Part shown: one piece after another, positions 5,719 to 6,898 of the stretch
How positions within the stretch are numbered: the first letter of the stretch is position 1
Layout: every line of letters starts with the position of its first letter
NCBI GenBank assembly: GCA_029880625.1
Contig: JAOUOA010000143.1
Coordinates: forward strand, 1-6,898
Reading direction: 5' to 3'
Length of the DNA: 6,898 bases
DNA from: Spirochaetia bacterium
GTDB lineage: Bacteria > Spirochaetota > Leptospiria > Leptospirales > Leptonemataceae
Notes under the pieces: model-generated
The model's input: the letters and a program-made list of their open reading frames with translations, nothing else
The model's database searches: none
What the model was told of the DNA's origin: nothing
Program-made: the position numbers and the translations under genes

Positions 5719-6898
5719 ATGTCTGAATGCAGCAATAAAAACGAAAAGATTTTTTCCGAACAAAGCTCGTCCGGCATGGATAATGAAACATCAAAAAAAG
5801 AAAGAGAGCGAAATCAGTTCATTGAACCTCTGATCCGGCGTGCAGTGGGAATTCTGATTATACTGACAATTTTGATTAATGTGTCAATGGAATTGAATGA
5901 ACATACATTCGAACATTTGCATTATTATTCCGTTGTGATTCATGCGGTTCTTTTTGTTATCGGAATCAATCTGTTTCAGTCAAGCTTTACCGGGTTCTGC
6001 TTTCTGGAAAAGATTTTTAAAAAGTTTCATTTCAAAAGCGAACTGGATGAAATAAAAATTCTCAATAAAATCAATCAGAAAAGCGCAGATGAAAAAAAAT
6101 CTTTTCTGAAAACGCTTGACCTGATGGATGAGGCAGTTCTGGAACTGGATGCTGATGGAAGGCTTTTAAAGGCAACAGATGCCTGGTACCGGATTTGTCA
6201 GGGGATTAAAAAAGTTTCAGAAAAATCTTGCTGTGACGGCGAATCTATACAGGAATATGTTCATCCGGAAGACAGGAAAATAATTCAGAATATTTTTATT
6301 AAGCGTGATAAGAGTTTGACTGACTCTTTTGTGAAGCAATTTCGCCTTGTTAATGAGGATGAAACGGATTCCTGGGTCGAAGGGTGCTTTATGGGAATTT
6401 CATCAGGAGAAATCCGCTGCATCCTCCGTGATGTTTCACGGCATTATGCGCACAACCAGGAGCTGGAATTCTCTGAAACTGCAGCCAATCTTTCTTCCAT
6501 TCCAGGCCGATCTCATTCAGGAGAGAAAATTGATCAGGCTGTTAAGCGTGCACTGCGTTTTGAAAATTTCTTTGCGCTGTTGTTTATTGATATCGATCAT
6601 TTTTCGCAATTTACAGAGGACAATGGGCAGAAAGCCGCTGACTCGATTCTTGACAGTGCTGCCCAATCCATGGATGAAAATCGCAAGCCTTCTGATGCGC
6701 TTCTGCGCTGGGGCGATGACGAGTTTTTAATGATTATTTCAGATTTTAATTATATTGATGAGCTGAAAACTCACATAATGAATTTAAAGAAAAACCTGCA
6801 GAAATCATTGGATGAAGATTTTCCTGGTTTGCGGGTTTCTTTTTCGATGGGAGCTTCTTTTTACTCATTTGATTCGTCTTCCTCCGATCATCTGATCC
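5719..6898 (+). CDS. membrane PAS-GGDEF protein with degenerate GDDEF motif, 5' part (runs off right edge)
   Basis: The frame is open from ATG 5719 to the last base (393 codons plus one base, no stop), so the 3' end is missing. AGGCAG at 5703-5708 is a weak ribosome binding site. Residues 1-~40 are polar and cytoplasmic. Two membrane helices follow (~41-57 and ~70-88). A charged helix leads to a PAS domain (~130-240, LMDEAVLELDADGRLLKATD, then VHPEDRK). The GGDEF-like domain starts at ~255: FIDIDHF (289-295) keeps the metal Asp residues. The usual NDxxGHxxGD is changed to TEDNGQKAAD, and GGDEF is GDDEF (332-336). The I-site position reads KPSD (323-326), keeping Asp but losing Arg. Loss of the second glycine and of GH suggests weak or no cyclase activity, or a GTP-sensing role. 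Such degenerate domains often precede an EAL domain, which would lie beyond the window; this is inference. The gene follows trhO by 25 bases. Confidence 0.88.
   Translation, partial: MSECSNKNEKIFSEQSSSGMDNETSKKERERNQFIEPLIRRAVGILIILTILINVSMELNEHTFEHLHYYSVVIHAVLFVIGINLFQSSFTGFCFLEKIFKKFHFKSELDEIKILNKINQKSADEKKSFLKTLDLMDEAVLELDADGRLLKATDAWYRICQGIKKVSEKSCCDGESIQEYVHPEDRKIIQNIFIKRDKSLTDSFVKQFRLVNEDETDSWVEGCFMGISSGEIRCILRDVSRHYAHNQELEFSETAANLSSIPGRSHSGEKIDQAVKRALRFENFFALLFIDIDHFSQFTEDNGQKAADSILDSAAQSMDENRKPSDALLRWGDDEFLMIISDFNYIDELKTHIMNLKKNLQKSLDEDFPGLRVSFSMGASFYSFDSSSSDHLI

Noticed and set aside
6347..6730. 127-codon plus-strand frame near the right edge
   Set aside because: It overlaps in another frame the PAS-GGDEF gene that starts at 5719, which shows clear domain motifs. 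It is a shadow frame.

Overview
The window is AT-rich DNA (roughly 60% A+T by eye) from what looks like a motile, signalling-rich bacterium. The evidence is two GGDEF-family cyclic-di-GMP proteins and a full-length transmembrane chemoreceptor in under 7 kb. A Gram-negative (proteobacterial-type) host is likeliest, but nothing here fixes the phylum. The genes look chromosomal: I see no transposase, integrase, phage gene, CRISPR array, tRNA or rRNA.

Layout. (1) Bases 1-1593, plus strand: the 3' part of a PAS-GGDEF-EAL gene with both catalytic domains intact. (2) Bases 1590-2318, plus strand: a FetB-like (UPF0014) ABC permease frame that starts on an ATGA overlap with the previous gene. It is interrupted by one in-frame TAG at 1668-1670; both sides of the stop read as FetB in the same frame. 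(3) Bases 2338-2377: a perfect 18-bp inverted repeat between convergent genes. (4) Bases 2415-4364, minus strand: a complete methyl-accepting chemotaxis protein with a NIT-type (nitrate/nitrite-sensing family) periplasmic domain. (5) Bases 4365-4700: a 336-bp divergent promoter region containing an A/T dyad built from two opposing TATAAT boxes. (6) Bases 4701-5693, plus strand: trhO (YceA-type rhodanese, tRNA U34 hydroxylase) with its catalytic Cys. (7) Bases 5719-6898, plus strand: a 5' partial membrane PAS-GGDEF protein whose signature is degenerate (GDDEF). It runs off the right edge.

How it fits together. The chemoreceptor and the two c-di-GMP proteins are a plausible motility/biofilm signalling neighbourhood. 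The trhO gene (wobble modification) and the FetB-like gene (probable metal efflux) are passengers by proximity; no functional link is shown by the sequence. I do not see a convincing new multi-gene system. The items most worth a second look are the amber-interrupted fetB frame with no visible ATPase partner, the degenerate GGDEF protein cut by the edge, the atypical hairpin at 2338, and the promoter dyad at 4482.
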